A stretch of 64,000 nt of DNA from Eggerthellaceae bacterium UBA3686 (GCA_002371495.1 DFIX01000025.1:72749-136748), one strand, 5' to 3'. Positions 16,613-25,443 are shown, counted from the stretch's first letter. Notes: generated from the letters alone by a model not told the origin. Numbers and translations are program-made.

Positions 16613-16843
16613 ATGGTCGGAAATGACGAAACAAACAGGGATTTCAAGCGCAAACTAGGCTTGCGCATTGCCCAACTGCGCTCCGAGAAAGGGTTCTCGC
16701 AGCGCAAGTTCGCACTTGTTCTCGAGCTCGACCGCGTGACCCTCAACCGCATCGAATCAGGCAACGGCAACCCCACGCTCGACACGCTCGCCCGCATAGC
16801 CAGCGGCTTGGACCTTACGCTCGAAGAGCTGCTGCGCCGATAA
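16613..16843 (+). CDS. Small XRE-family transcriptional regulator
   Basis: 76 residues consisting almost solely of a helix-turn-helix of the XRE/Cro-C1 type (LRIAQLRSEKGFSQRKFA, then LNRIESGNGNPTLDTLAR). No ligand-binding domain is attached, as in regulators of toxin or defence loci. There is no clear Shine-Dalgarno before ATG 16613, so the mRNA may be nearly leaderless. It is divergent from the TIR gene with a palindrome between them, so self-regulation and control of the TIR and RyR genes are likely but inferred. A 22-bp hairpin follows directly. Confidence 0.88.
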   Translation: MVGNDETNRDFKRKLGLRIAQLRSEKGFSQRKFALVLELDRVTLNRIESGNGNPTLDTLARIASGLDLTLEELLRR

Positions 16844-16845
16844 TT

Positions 16846-16892
16846 GCCTCCCTTGCCAGGAAGGGGAGCCTCCCCTTCCTGGCAAGGGAGGC
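16846..16892. terminator. Very long palindrome after the XRE gene
   Basis: A perfect 22-bp stem (16846-16867 with 16871-16892) has a 3-base GCC loop; its inner part is AGGGGA-GCC-TCCCCT. It starts three bases after the XRE stop and is followed by CTCCCCTTTCC. It probably terminates transcription in both directions. Confidence 0.65.
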
Positions 16893-17009
16893 TCCCCTTT
16901 CCGCCGCATGGCTCCACCTTCCAACGGCCAACTTCGACACCCGATACCCCCCGATAGCGCTGATTGTGAAATAATAGCCTGGTGCCGATTCGCCCGCGAG
17001 AGGAGCACC

Positions 17010-18011
17010 ATGTCTGACGCGCCCGCAACAACGCCTTCGCTTCCCGATTTCTTCGAGCCGCTGCTCGCAGAGCAATACGGCGCCGATGACATCGCACGCA
17101 TCGCCGAGGGTTGCTCGGCAACGCGACCCGTCACGCTGCGCGCCAACACGCTGCTGGCCTCGCGCGACGAAGTAGCCGGCGCGCTCGACGACGCAAACAT
17201 AGCACATGAGGCTGTCAGCTGGTACGATGATGCGTTCGTACTTCCCGATGTGCGTGAACGGGCCGTATGGGACCTCCCGATATACCAGGAAGGAAAGGTC
17301 TACCTGCAAAGCCTCTCCTCGATGATTCCCGCGCTTGCCCTCGACGCGCAACCAGGGCAAGACGTCTGCGACATGTGCGCGGCACCCGGCGGCAAGACGA
17401 CCCAGATTGCGGCGCTCGCGGGCAACCGCGCATACCTCACCGCCTGCGAAATGCACGCCCCGCGCGCAGAAAAGCTCCGCTACAACCTGCAAAAGCTCGG
17501 CGCGCCCAACGTCACCGTGATGCAGGTCGACGCGCGGCGCATGGATGATTTCTTCTCGTTCGATCGCATCCTGCTCGACGCGCCTTGCTCGGGTTCGGGC
17601 ACGTTGCGAGCCGGCGACCCGCGCACGGCAAAGCGCTTCACGCCCGCACTCGTGCAGAAGTCGCGCAAGTCGCAAGCAGCGCTCTTTGCCAAGGCGCTTG
17701 CAATGCTGAAGCCGGGCGCCGTGCTCGTGTACTCAACCTGCTCGGTTTTGGCCTGCGAAAACGAAGACATCGTCGAGACTGGCCTTCGACAGGCGCGACG
17801 CAAGGCAACGTTCGAAATCGTCCCTTTGGTCGCAACCGACCAAGATACCGACGGCGCCGACCCCGTCGACTCCGATGCGCCTAAGCCGCTTTTCGATTCC
17901 GAGGCCGCCCGCGCCCTGCCGCTTCTGCCCACACGCATACCCGGTGCGCTCTGCCTCGCCCCTACCGACCTCTACGAGGGCTTCTTCGTCGCCAAAATAA
18001 AACGCGTGTAA
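17010..18011 (+). CDS. RNA (cytosine-C5)-methyltransferase, RsmB/Sun (NOL1/NOP2) family
   Basis: 333 residues from ATG 17010 (GAGAGGAG upstream). The SAM-binding motif I is CDMCAAPGGKTTQIAA (120-135). DAPCSGSG (190-197) holds Cys193 and YSTCSV (241-246) holds Cys244, the two cysteines used in the covalent m5C mechanism. The target is likely rRNA, but which cytosine cannot be told; RsmB and RsmF relatives look alike. No NusB domain is present. Downstream are 200 bases with a weak hairpin before the C39-like gene. Confidence 0.88.
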   Translation: MSDAPATTPSLPDFFEPLLAEQYGADDIARIAEGCSATRPVTLRANTLLASRDEVAGALDDANIAHEAVSWYDDAFVLPDVRERAVWDLPIYQEGKVYLQSLSSMIPALALDAQPGQDVCDMCAAPGGKTTQIAALAGNRAYLTACEMHAPRAEKLRYNLQKLGAPNVTVMQVDARRMDDFFSFDRILLDAPCSGSGTLRAGDPRTAKRFTPALVQKSRKSQAALFAKALAMLKPGAVLVYSTCSVLACENEDIVETGLRQARRKATFEIVPLVATDQDTDGADPVDSDAPKPLFDSEAARALPLLPTRIPGALCLAPTDLYEGFFVAKIKRV

Positions 18012-18213
18012 CGGGGCCCGCGCCTCTGTCTCGCCAAGGTTTTCGCACCCCACCCGCAGGTTCGCAAGACGTAACGAGAATGAGGACAGCAGAGCTAGGA
18101 AACTCCCGGGGAATCCTCGAATAGTTATTCCAAAAACCGAGTTTAATCCTCGGTCTTCGTCCATTTTTGGCGTACACTAACACCAACGAAGGCAAACACA
18201 CTGGAGACGAACT

Positions 18214-19521
18214 ATGCCTTACGAAGACGACGATGCTCGCCGTGCTGCGCGCGAGCGACTGCAAACACGCATGGAGCGCAGGGGCGCTACGAGCTCCTCT
18301 GCGTCACGCCAAACCTCCCATCAGGTACAACGCTCTCGCAACGAGGCTTTGCGAGAGCGTTCGTCATCGCGTCCGGCAAAGCCCGCCCAAACTGACCGCA
18401 AATCAGGGCAGGCAGCTTCGGGCGGAACGCGCCAGGTGGAAATCGGCCCGCTGTCGTTCGAGCTGCCGGCTTCCGTCCCTCCCATCGTGATTCCCCTTGC
18501 TGCCGCGATTATCGTGATCATCCTCGTTTTCGCCCTCATCATCCCTAGCTGCTCGCGCATTGCGGGCGGCACCGAAAGCAGCGCAGCGAGCCCCGCGGCG
18601 ACGGGCGCCTCTTCTGGCGAGTCGGGCGCGACCGCCCAGGCTTCGCAGCCCGAGAGCATCTCGGACCTCGTTATTTCGGCTATGACCAAGGCGAAAAGCG
18701 ATGTGCAGAACGCTCGCTCGGTCAATTCGCTGAACACACAGGAATCGCACGAAGCCGCGCTGACCGAGCTTCTCGGCGACGAGACCTCGGCCAAGTTGCT
18801 CGCGCGATGCAGGAGCAGCGCCGATGCGCTCTGGATTGCGGCGCATCCCAGCGCATTCGCCATCGACGGCGTAGAAGTGCAGTACAAGGTGCTTAAGCTC
18901 GCGGCCGACGAGCCGAGCGCAATCGACTACGTGCGCAATTTTCCCACGTCATACCCACAAGAGTCCGTCAACGAAGACAAATCGCTCGCCATGAGCACCT
19001 CGTCCCCCTCGTCGGGAGTTCCCGACACCTCGATTCCGCATTTTTACCAGTGGGATCGTCGGTGGGGCTACACCACCTACAGCGGCGCGGCATTCGGCCT
19101 GACCGGATGCGGACCGACGTCGATGGCCATGGTGTACCAGGGTCTTACCGGCAAGACCGACAAGAATCCCTACGACATGGGCAAATTCGCTGACGAGGGC
19201 GGCTATATGAGCGAATACGAAGGCACGGTCGGCACGTTCTTTACCGAGACCGCCGAGCAGCTGGGCCTGGAATGCGAGGAGCTCTACCCCGACGTCGAAT
19301 CGCTCAAAAGCGCACTTGACCACGACAAGGTCGTCATCATCAACCTGGCTCCCGGGTACTTTACCGCAACGGGACATTACGTAGTGGCAACCGGACTCGC
19401 GAAAGACGGCAAGGCCATCATCAACGACCCGTATTCGGTCGAGCGCTCGTCGCAAACCTGGGACCTGGACCTGCTGACCTCGCAAGCCTACGTCATGTAC
19501 GGCTACGAGAAAGCCCGCTAA
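18214..19521 (+). CDS. Membrane-anchored C39-like papain-fold cysteine peptidase
   Basis: 435 residues. An Arg/Ser-rich cytosolic tail (1-85) precedes a single membrane helix (about 90-112), a Ser/Ala-rich spacer, a helical domain, and a C-terminal Peptidase_C39_2 domain. The catalytic Cys is Cys299 in LTGCGPTSMAM, the His is His388 in TGHYVVA, and Asp406 in INDPY completes the triad. The type II topology puts the peptidase outside the cell. The substrate is unknown; such domains act on cell-surface or peptidoglycan-linked peptides. A possible -10 box (TACACT, 18173-18178) lies upstream. It shares the basic tail/membrane/extracellular-hydrolase plan with the NodB protein at 7204-8757. Confidence 0.82.
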   Translation: MPYEDDDARRAARERLQTRMERRGATSSSASRQTSHQVQRSRNEALRERSSSRPAKPAQTDRKSGQAASGGTRQVEIGPLSFELPASVPPIVIPLAAAIIVIILVFALIIPSCSRIAGGTESSAASPAATGASSGESGATAQASQPESISDLVISAMTKAKSDVQNARSVNSLNTQESHEAALTELLGDETSAKLLARCRSSADALWIAAHPSAFAIDGVEVQYKVLKLAADEPSAIDYVRNFPTSYPQESVNEDKSLAMSTSSPSSGVPDTSIPHFYQWDRRWGYTTYSGAAFGLTGCGPTSMAMVYQGLTGKTDKNPYDMGKFADEGGYMSEYEGTVGTFFTETAEQLGLECEELYPDVESLKSALDHDKVVIINLAPGYFTATGHYVVATGLAKDGKAIINDPYSVERSSQTWDLDLLTSQAYVMYGYEKAR

Positions 19522-19539
19522 TTCACTTCCATCCCCCCC

Positions 19540-19647
19540 GCGAAACCGCAGGTGAGGTGCGCATCGGCTTGGCTTCGCCTAATCTAAATGTATTACAGGA
19601 ACAGTGGCTGCAGAATCGCCGATGTCACACCTCACCTGCGGTTTCGC
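19540..19647. repeat. PE-A, copy C (inverted core)
   Basis: The arms GCGAAACCGCAGGTGAGGTG and the matching right arm ending GGTTTCGC at 19647 enclose a core in the same orientation as copies B and G. It lies between convergent genes. Confidence 0.85.
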
Positions 19648-19803
19648 TCCGCCACCTTATTTGAAGGGCTGATACCCAAGGCTGATACCCTGCGTGTAAT
19701 CGCTTGCTTCCGGGGTGTTGGTTGAGGCGAACCAGGCGTCCTGGACTACTTTCGAATTAAACGAAGCTGCCCTGGCGGCAGGGGCGGGACGTAGAATGGA
19801 TCC

Positions 19804-19834
19804 AGGCCGATGCGCATCTCACCTGCGGTTTCGC
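19804..19834. repeat. PE-A fragment (right half-arm only)
   Basis: AGGCCGATGCGCATCTCACC and the following TGCGGTTTCGC match the right end of PE-A copies, but no left arm is present. It is a truncated copy 157 bases beyond copy C. The remaining bases of 19522-19872 show nothing else. Confidence 0.6.
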
Positions 19835-19872
19835 GGAGGGATGGAACTGACACGAAACGCGCCGCGCGCGAT

Positions 19873-20955
19873 TTACGCGTCGAGCTTCATATCGCCATCG
19901 GCGATGACGCCGGCACGGCGCAAGGCGAAGGTTACGAGCCAGCTGACCAGCGCGGGCAGCACGAAGCAGACGAGCGCCATGCCCAGCCATTCGACCGCAC
20001 CGATGGCGATGCCGTCGGAAACCCAGCCGGCATACAGGCCGATCGGCCCCACCAAGCCGCACGTGCCCATGCCCGAGGCGATTGCAGGGCCATTCTGCTG
20101 CATAGCGAAGACGCAGGTAGCAATAGGGCCGGTCACAGCCGACGCGACGATGGCCGGCACCCATATGACGGGCTTCCGCATGATGTTTCCCATTTGAAGC
20201 ATCGAGGTGCCAAGGCCCTGCGAGACGACTCCGCCCCACCCGTTGTCGCGGAAGCTCGCCACGGCGAATCCCACCATCTGCGCACAGCAGCCGGCGAGCG
20301 CCGCGCCACCCGCGAGCCCCGTCAGGCTCAGGGCCGCGCAAATGGCAGCAGACGAAATCGGCAGCGTTAGCGCCACGCCTACGACCACGCTGACGACGAT
20401 GCCCATGAGGAAGGGCTGCAACTCGGTCGCCCACATAATGAAAGCCCCGATGGCGCTGGCCACCTGGCCGATCCAAGGACCGATCAGCAATGCCAGCGCG
20501 CACCCCAAGCCGACCGTCACCGCAGGCGTCACCAAAATGTCGACCTTCGTCTCTTTCGACACGGCCTTACCGAGCTCGGCTGCGATAATTGCGATGACGA
20601 GCACCGAAAGCGGCCCGCCTGCACCGCCTGCTGTATTGGCAGCATAACCGACCGTGATCAGCGAAAACAGCACGAGGGGCGGGCATTTGAGCGCATGACC
20701 GATTGCGCAAGCCATCGCGGGGCCCGCCATTGCCTGCGCAAAACCACCGATGTCGTTGAACACTGTCATGCCCGACACGTTTCCGATGGTATTGAAGATG
20801 GTCCCTATGAGCAGCGATGCGAACAGACCTTGCGCCATTGCCGAAAGCGCATCGATTGCGTAGCGCTGAAACGATACCTCTATGTCCTTGCGGTCGAGAA
20901 ATCGCTTGACTGCGCTACCGGATACTTGTTCTGTCTGTTCATCAGACTGGCTCAT
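19873..20955 (-). CDS. PTS-type sugar transporter EIIC (PTS_EIIC_2 family) membrane protein
   Basis: 360 residues with about 9-10 membrane helices, many small residues and repeated GG/GAGG motifs. It has the look of the stand-alone PTS_EIIC_2 family (MAQGLFASLLIGTIFNTIG, then DIGGFAQAMAGPAMA). No EIIA or EIIB gene is nearby, so transport by a classical phosphotransferase mechanism is doubtful and the substrate unknown. Start ATG 20955 follows GAGGG. It is monocistronic. Confidence 0.75.
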   Translation of the reverse strand: MSQSDEQTEQVSGSAVKRFLDRKDIEVSFQRYAIDALSAMAQGLFASLLIGTIFNTIGNVSGMTVFNDIGGFAQAMAGPAMACAIGHALKCPPLVLFSLITVGYAANTAGGAGGPLSVLVIAIIAAELGKAVSKETKVDILVTPAVTVGLGCALALLIGPWIGQVASAIGAFIMWATELQPFLMGIVVSVVVGVALTLPISSAAICAALSLTGLAGGAALAGCCAQMVGFAVASFRDNGWGGVVSQGLGTSMLQMGNIMRKPVIWVPAIVASAVTGPIATCVFAMQQNGPAIASGMGTCGLVGPIGLYAGWVSDGIAIGAVEWLGMALVCFVLPALVSWLVTFALRRAGVIADGDMKLDA

Positions 20956-21063
20956 AAGCCCTCTTTTCGAATCTTCGATTTGCCGTCGGCTAGCTCAAAG
21001 TATTTCGAATCACAATAGCACTCTGGCCGAGAAAAGGAAGGAGCGAAACATCCCCGAAACGAA

Positions 21064-21086
21064 AACGTCCCCATAAAGGGGACGTT
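21064..21086 (-). terminator. Terminator of the CAU tRNA
   Basis: AACGTCCCC (21064-21072) and GGGGACGTT (21078-21086) form a 9-bp stem followed on the minus strand by TTCGTTTC. Confidence 0.7.
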
Positions 21087-21096
21087 GAAGAATGCA

Positions 21097-21171
21097 TGGT
21101 GGGCCCAGAGGGATTCGAACCCCCAACCCAGGGATTATGAGTCCCCTGCTCCACCATTGAGCTATAGGCCC
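21097..21171 (-). tRNA. tRNA with CAU anticodon, probably tRNA-Ile2 (lysidine), otherwise tRNA-Met
   Basis: A 75-nt cloverleaf with encoded CCA; the anticodon loop CTCATAA has its CAT complement at 21137-21139. The acceptor GGGCCTA/TGGGCCC carries C4-G69 and C5-G68, the pairs that TilS uses to recognise Ile2 in E. coli, while E. coli elongator Met has U4-A69 and A5-U68. The three G-C pairs are not arranged as in initiator tRNA. The tRNA call is firm; the identity is inferred. Confidence 0.9.
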
Positions 21172-21257
21172 TTTCGTGCCTGACTATTCTAATACAAGCT
21201 TTCTCATTTCCCGCGAGGAAATTGTCCGCCCATATTCGCTCCACGCTCCACGCGCCG

Positions 21258-23612
21258 TTAGCTACGCGTCACAAGGTAGCACTTGTGAATCTTGGGGTTG
21301 CGCGCAAAGTCGGCGGGTATCGTCTCGGCGGAGATGTCGCGAATGACTATGCCGTATTTGGCCAGCTCGTCGACATCGGGCTTGAACGAGCGCAAATTGC
21401 ACGAGAATATCGCCTCGCCGTCGTTGCGCGAGAGCAACCGCGAAACGCCGATCAGCAGCTCCACGTGATCGCGCTGCACATCCCAAGTGCGCTTGCCCAT
21501 GGCCTTGGAATTGCTGAATGTCGGCGGATCGACGAAGATCAGCTCGAAGCGGCGGTTGGTGTGGCGCGTATCGGCAATCCAGCGCATGACGTCAGATTTG
21601 ACGAACTCGTGCTGGGGCCCGTCAAAGCCGTTGGCAGTCATATTGCGCCCGGCCCAATCGAGATACGTCTGCGACAGATCGACCGTCGTGGTCGTCTTCG
21701 CCCCTCCGGCTGCCGCATACACCGACGCAGTGCCCGTATAGGCAAACAGGTTCAGGAAGCGCGCATCGTCGCCCTTGGTTGCCATGCGCTCGCGGACGAG
21801 CGAGCGCGTTAGACGATGATCGAGGAAGATTCCGGTGTCCAAGCGGCCCGCTAAATCGACCTCGAACGAGAACCCGCCTTCCTCGATGTGGGTCACGTAG
21901 GCGCGCTGCCCGGCATTGCGATACTGTCCGCCGCCCTTCTCGCGCACCCGCGTCTTCGAGAACACGTGGTCGGGCCTCACGCCGCACACGACGGGCGCTA
22001 TCGTGAGCACGTCTTTGAAACGCCGTCGCGCTTTGTCGGCGTCGACCGAGGCAGGCGGCGCGTACTCGGCAATATGCAGGTAATCGTTGCCGCGCGCATC
22101 GCCCGATCCGGTATACCAATCGATTGCCACAGCATAATCGGGCAAGTCGGCGTCATAGATGCGGAAACACGTAACCCCTTCGCGCTCGGCCCATTTGCGT
22201 CGTTCTTTGAGCACCTTGCGCAAACGAGCCGCAAACTGCTCGGATGCAGGTTCGAAAACCTCGACGGAATGAGGGGCGCCCCCTTGCATGTCGGGCACTT
22301 CGATAGAACGCGCGCCTGCAGGGCGCTGATCGTAAACCTCGACATGCGTGAGGATACGTCCGCGGCCCACCTTGTGCGAGTCCGCCGGCTCAAAACCAAA
22401 GCGCAGAGCCACGTCTTGTCCGCCGACGGCCACCGAACGCGAACCATCGCGGCTGAGCGCCGCAGCCGCGGCGAAGGAGGCTTCGTCGGCTTGGATGAGC
22501 GCTGGAGCATCGGAACGAGAAGCCGCATCCAGATTGCAGGCGACCATCGTCAGGTGCGCATGCCGCAAGGCCTTGTGGTCGCCCACGAGCTTGGGCAAAA
22601 CCTCCGCATCGCCCTGCTCGACGCTCACGACCGAACGAAGGCCGGCATGCCGCACGTGATTGCGCGCGCGGGTGATGAACGGCGAAGAGGTGGTCGTGCC
22701 CAGGAAATGCACCCTATCGAGGTCAGGTAGCGGAGCATCGCGCAAGTCGGCCTGAGACAAGACCGCAAGCTGCGGGGCGGAATCGCCGAGCAGCTCTGCC
22801 GCCCGCGGCGCAAGCGCATCTTTTCCTCCCACTTTGGACAAGCCAGCGGCAAATCGCGTCGACGCCTCTGCGAGCAAATTACCCCATTTGCCCTGGTCGA
22901 ACCCGGACCAACCCGTAAAGCCCCATTTTTTGCGGAAAAGGCCCGGCGCGCAATCGCAGGCCCAAAGCGCCGCCTCGACCAGCATGATGCCGTCCCGGCA
23001 AGCGGGGTCGATGAAAAACGCGCCCTTGGAAGCAAGCTCGCCCCATCCGCCGAGCGCAAGAGCCCCAGCTGCCATGGTACAGGCAAGCGCCGCATCCTCG
23101 CGCTCGTCGGGAGCCAGGTAAGCGCGATGGCCCAGCGCCTCGCCCGAAAAATCGAGGGAAATGGTGGCGCGGTTCTCGCGCACGCGCACGTCCACGACCG
23201 CGCGTGGCGCCGCCGTGTCAACCGTCGGGCGCACGCCCCGCATTGCGCGCATGCGGTCGGCTATGGCATCTTTGACCTTGAGCGCCGTAAAGCGTTCGTT
23301 TCGCAGCTGATCGTTCGCGCCATGCGCTCGCACAGCCATGGTAGCGTCATCAGCTAGCACGTTCTCCCAGGCAATATCGTATGCACCGGCATACAGCAGA
23401 TCGGCATCGCCGGCGTTCACGCGGCCGACGACCATGAGGATACGCGAGGCGATGCGCGACCAAAGGCAGGCTCGCAAGGCCAGCTGAGCATCGCTGAAGA
23501 AGGCCGCGCCGCCGCCCAAGGGGCGCACGCGCTCGATGCCCAGCTCGCGCAGCTCCTGCGCGAGCACCTGCTCGAACCCGGCCAAACAGCTTGCAAAGAA
23601 TTCCAGTTCCAC
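21258..23612 (-). CDS. rlmKL: RlmKL-type 23S rRNA methyltransferase with a degenerate N-terminal methylase domain
   Basis: 784 residues from the GTG at 23612 (GGGGAAGGGAACGTC upstream; the longer frame would start with TTG). It has a THUMP domain (about 40-155), an RlmL-like methyltransferase domain (about 160-380) and a C-terminal RlmK-like methyltransferase (about 480-784) with intact motifs (FAYTGTASVYAAAGG, FVDPPTFSNSKAMG). E. coli RlmKL makes m2G2445 and m7G2069. In the first methylase the SAM loop is DPACRDG instead of DPxCGSG, the acidic motif II is GTTTS, and the NPPY catalytic motif is replaced by ACNLDAA. The m2G activity is probably lost. Confidence 0.88.
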   Translation of the reverse strand: MELEFFASCLAGFEQVLAQELRELGIERVRPLGGGAAFFSDAQLALRACLWSRIASRILMVVGRVNAGDADLLYAGAYDIAWENVLADDATMAVRAHGANDQLRNERFTALKVKDAIADRMRAMRGVRPTVDTAAPRAVVDVRVRENRATISLDFSGEALGHRAYLAPDEREDAALACTMAAGALALGGWGELASKGAFFIDPACRDGIMLVEAALWACDCAPGLFRKKWGFTGWSGFDQGKWGNLLAEASTRFAAGLSKVGGKDALAPRAAELLGDSAPQLAVLSQADLRDAPLPDLDRVHFLGTTTSSPFITRARNHVRHAGLRSVVSVEQGDAEVLPKLVGDHKALRHAHLTMVACNLDAASRSDAPALIQADEASFAAAAALSRDGSRSVAVGGQDVALRFGFEPADSHKVGRGRILTHVEVYDQRPAGARSIEVPDMQGGAPHSVEVFEPASEQFAARLRKVLKERRKWAEREGVTCFRIYDADLPDYAVAIDWYTGSGDARGNDYLHIAEYAPPASVDADKARRRFKDVLTIAPVVCGVRPDHVFSKTRVREKGGGQYRNAGQRAYVTHIEEGGFSFEVDLAGRLDTGIFLDHRLTRSLVRERMATKGDDARFLNLFAYTGTASVYAAAGGAKTTTTVDLSQTYLDWAGRNMTANGFDGPQHEFVKSDVMRWIADTRHTNRRFELIFVDPPTFSNSKAMGKRTWDVQRDHVELLIGVSRLLSRNDGEAIFSCNLRSFKPDVDELAKYGIVIRDISAETIPADFARNPKIHKCYLVTRS

Positions 23613-23712
23613 GACGTTCCCTTCCCCGCCCAAAAAGACTAAGCGGCTCCCGAGTTGCAACTTTGCACGTACGTTCTGTAACGCCTATTGCCACCTACAG
23701 TCCCATAACGTA

Positions 23713-23822
23713 GCGTTTCCGTTGGCGGGGGCGTGACTTCGGCGATTCTGCAGCCACTGTTCCTGTAATAACATAGGATTAGGCGAAGCCAAGCCGAAGC
23801 GCGCCCCCGCCAACGGAAACGC
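23713..23822. repeat. PE-A, copy D
   Basis: The arms begin GCGTTTCCGTTGGCGGGGGC and are matched at the right end by GCCCCCGCCAACGGAAACGC with only a small interior difference. The core carries CGGCGATTCTGCAGCCACTG and TTAGGCGAAGCCAAGCCG. It lies between the rpoD stop and the rlmKL start. Confidence 0.85.
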
Positions 23823-23885
23823 GGCGGGATAAGTATGTTAGATAAAAAACTGCCAGCCGACAAACTGCTCGCACAGCCGAGCCGC

Positions 23886-25286
23886 TTAGTCTTCCAAATA
23901 ATCCTTCAGCTTGCTCGAGCGGGACGGATGACGCAGCTTTGCCAGTGTCTTCGACTCGATCTGGCGAATGCGCTCGCGCGTAACGCCGAACTCGCGGCCG
24001 ACTTCCTCGAGCGTGCGCGGATGCCCGTCCTCGAGCCCGAATCGCAGGCTGATGACCTTGCGCTCGCGCTCGGCCAAGCCGTCGAGCACCTTGCTCAGCT
24101 GCTCTTGCAGCATGCTGAAGCTCGCGGCATCGGGCGGGACGACCGCCTCGTTGTCCTCGATGAAGTCACCGAGCTGGGAGTCTTCCTCTTCGCCGATAGG
24201 CGTCTCGAGCGAGACCGGCTCTTGGCTGATCTTCTGGATCTCGCGGACGCGCTCGGCCGTAAGGCCCATTTCGGCGCCGATTTCCTCGGGGGTCGGTTCG
24301 CGACCGAGTTCTTGAAGCAGCTGACGCTGGATGCGTACGAGCTTGTTGATGGTCTCGACCATATGCACTGGAATGCGAATCGTGCGGGCTTGGTCGGCGA
24401 TTGCACGCGTGATGGCCTGGCGAATCCACCACGTGGCATACGTGCTGAACTTGAAGCCCTTCTTGTAGTCGAACTTCTCGACCGCGCGGATGAGGCCCAG
24501 GTTGCCCTCCTGAATCAGGTCCAGGAACAGCATACCGCGGCCCACGTAACGCTTGGCAATCGAGACGACCAGACGAAGGTTTGCTTCGATGAGCTGCTGC
24601 TTTGCATCAAGACCGACCTGCTCGATGCGGCCAAGGCGACGCAGCTCGCGACGGGGCAGCTCGACGCCCTCGTCCTCGGCACGCTCGAGCTCTTCGGTCG
24701 CGGCGACACCGGCCTCGATTTTCATGGCCAGGTCGATCTCTTCGGCGGCCGTCAGCAGCGGCACCTTGCCGATTTCCTTCAGGTACATGCGCACCGGGTC
24801 GCCGGTCAGCATGGTAACGCCCGAATCGGTGGAGCGACGGCGCGTGGACTTGACCTTCGAGCGCGAAGTGACCTTGGGAAGCGCCACGTCGGACGCCGCT
24901 TTCAGCTCCTCTTCGGGAATGCCCTCGAGCAGATCCTCTTCAGTTTCGTCGACGCGTACGTTGTCGGCCTCGACCTTGTCGAGCTCGGCCGCGGGCACAT
25001 CTGCCTGGTCGGGCTCTTGGTCGTCATCGTCGTTGAATTCGTCATCGGGCTCGACCGCGGGCGCTTCGACTGCCTTCGGCTTGGGCTCTGCCTCAGATTC
25101 TTTCTTGGCCTTCGGCTTGCGGGCCGATGCCTTTTTCGCAGGCGCCTTTTTCTGGTCCTGCACTTCGGTCGCTTCGGTCTGCTCTTCGTTCGCTTCGGTT
25201 ACAGTGGTCTCGTCTTTTGTCACGGGTTTCTTCCTTGTTGGGGTTTTCTTGGCATTCTCTTCGATCTTCTCTGGAGTATCAGCCAC
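23886..25286 (-). CDS. rpoD: Primary sigma factor of RNA polymerase (RpoD/SigA)
   Basis: 466 residues from the GTG at 25286 (AAAGGAAG upstream). The first 190 residues are a Lys/Ala/Glu-rich, acidic low-complexity extension. Region 1.2 (DPVRMYLKEIGKVPLLT), regions 2.1-2.4 (DLIQEGNLGLIRAVEKFDY, STYATWWIRQAI), region 3 and region 4.2 (EEVGREFGVTRERIRQIE) follow, all well conserved. It directs housekeeping promoters of the -35 TTGACA / -10 TATAAT kind. It is the last gene before rlmKL on the same strand, with PE-A copy D between them. Confidence 0.96.
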   Translation of the reverse strand: MADTPEKIEENAKKTPTRKKPVTKDETTVTEANEEQTEATEVQDQKKAPAKKASARKPKAKKESEAEPKPKAVEAPAVEPDDEFNDDDDQEPDQADVPAAELDKVEADNVRVDETEEDLLEGIPEEELKAASDVALPKVTSRSKVKSTRRRSTDSGVTMLTGDPVRMYLKEIGKVPLLTAAEEIDLAMKIEAGVAATEELERAEDEGVELPRRELRRLGRIEQVGLDAKQQLIEANLRLVVSIAKRYVGRGMLFLDLIQEGNLGLIRAVEKFDYKKGFKFSTYATWWIRQAITRAIADQARTIRIPVHMVETINKLVRIQRQLLQELGREPTPEEIGAEMGLTAERVREIQKISQEPVSLETPIGEEEDSQLGDFIEDNEAVVPPDAASFSMLQEQLSKVLDGLAERERKVISLRFGLEDGHPRTLEEVGREFGVTRERIRQIESKTLAKLRHPSRSSKLKDYLED

Positions 25287-25390
25287 GTGAACTTCCTTTC
25301 GAAAAGCCGCCAAACAAACTGTAGACGCCCTTTTGGGCGCAAATGTACAGCAAAAGATAATACCATGTTTCTGGGCAAATGTTCAAGTAT

Positions 25391-25430
25391 GAAAAAAATG
25401 GGTTACCTTACCAGGTAAGGCAACCCATTT
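25391..25430 (-). terminator. Rho-independent terminator of priA
   Basis: On the minus strand a 17-bp stem (AAATGGGTTGCCTTACC with one mismatch) with a one-base-scale loop is followed by TTTTTTT. It starts 14 bases after the priA stop. Confidence 0.85.
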
Positions 25431-25443
25431 GCCTGGTCACAGC

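Noticed and set aside
23835..25418. Open frame of 527 codons opposite rpoD
   Set aside because: Shadow of the sigma factor, with no domain or ribosome binding site.
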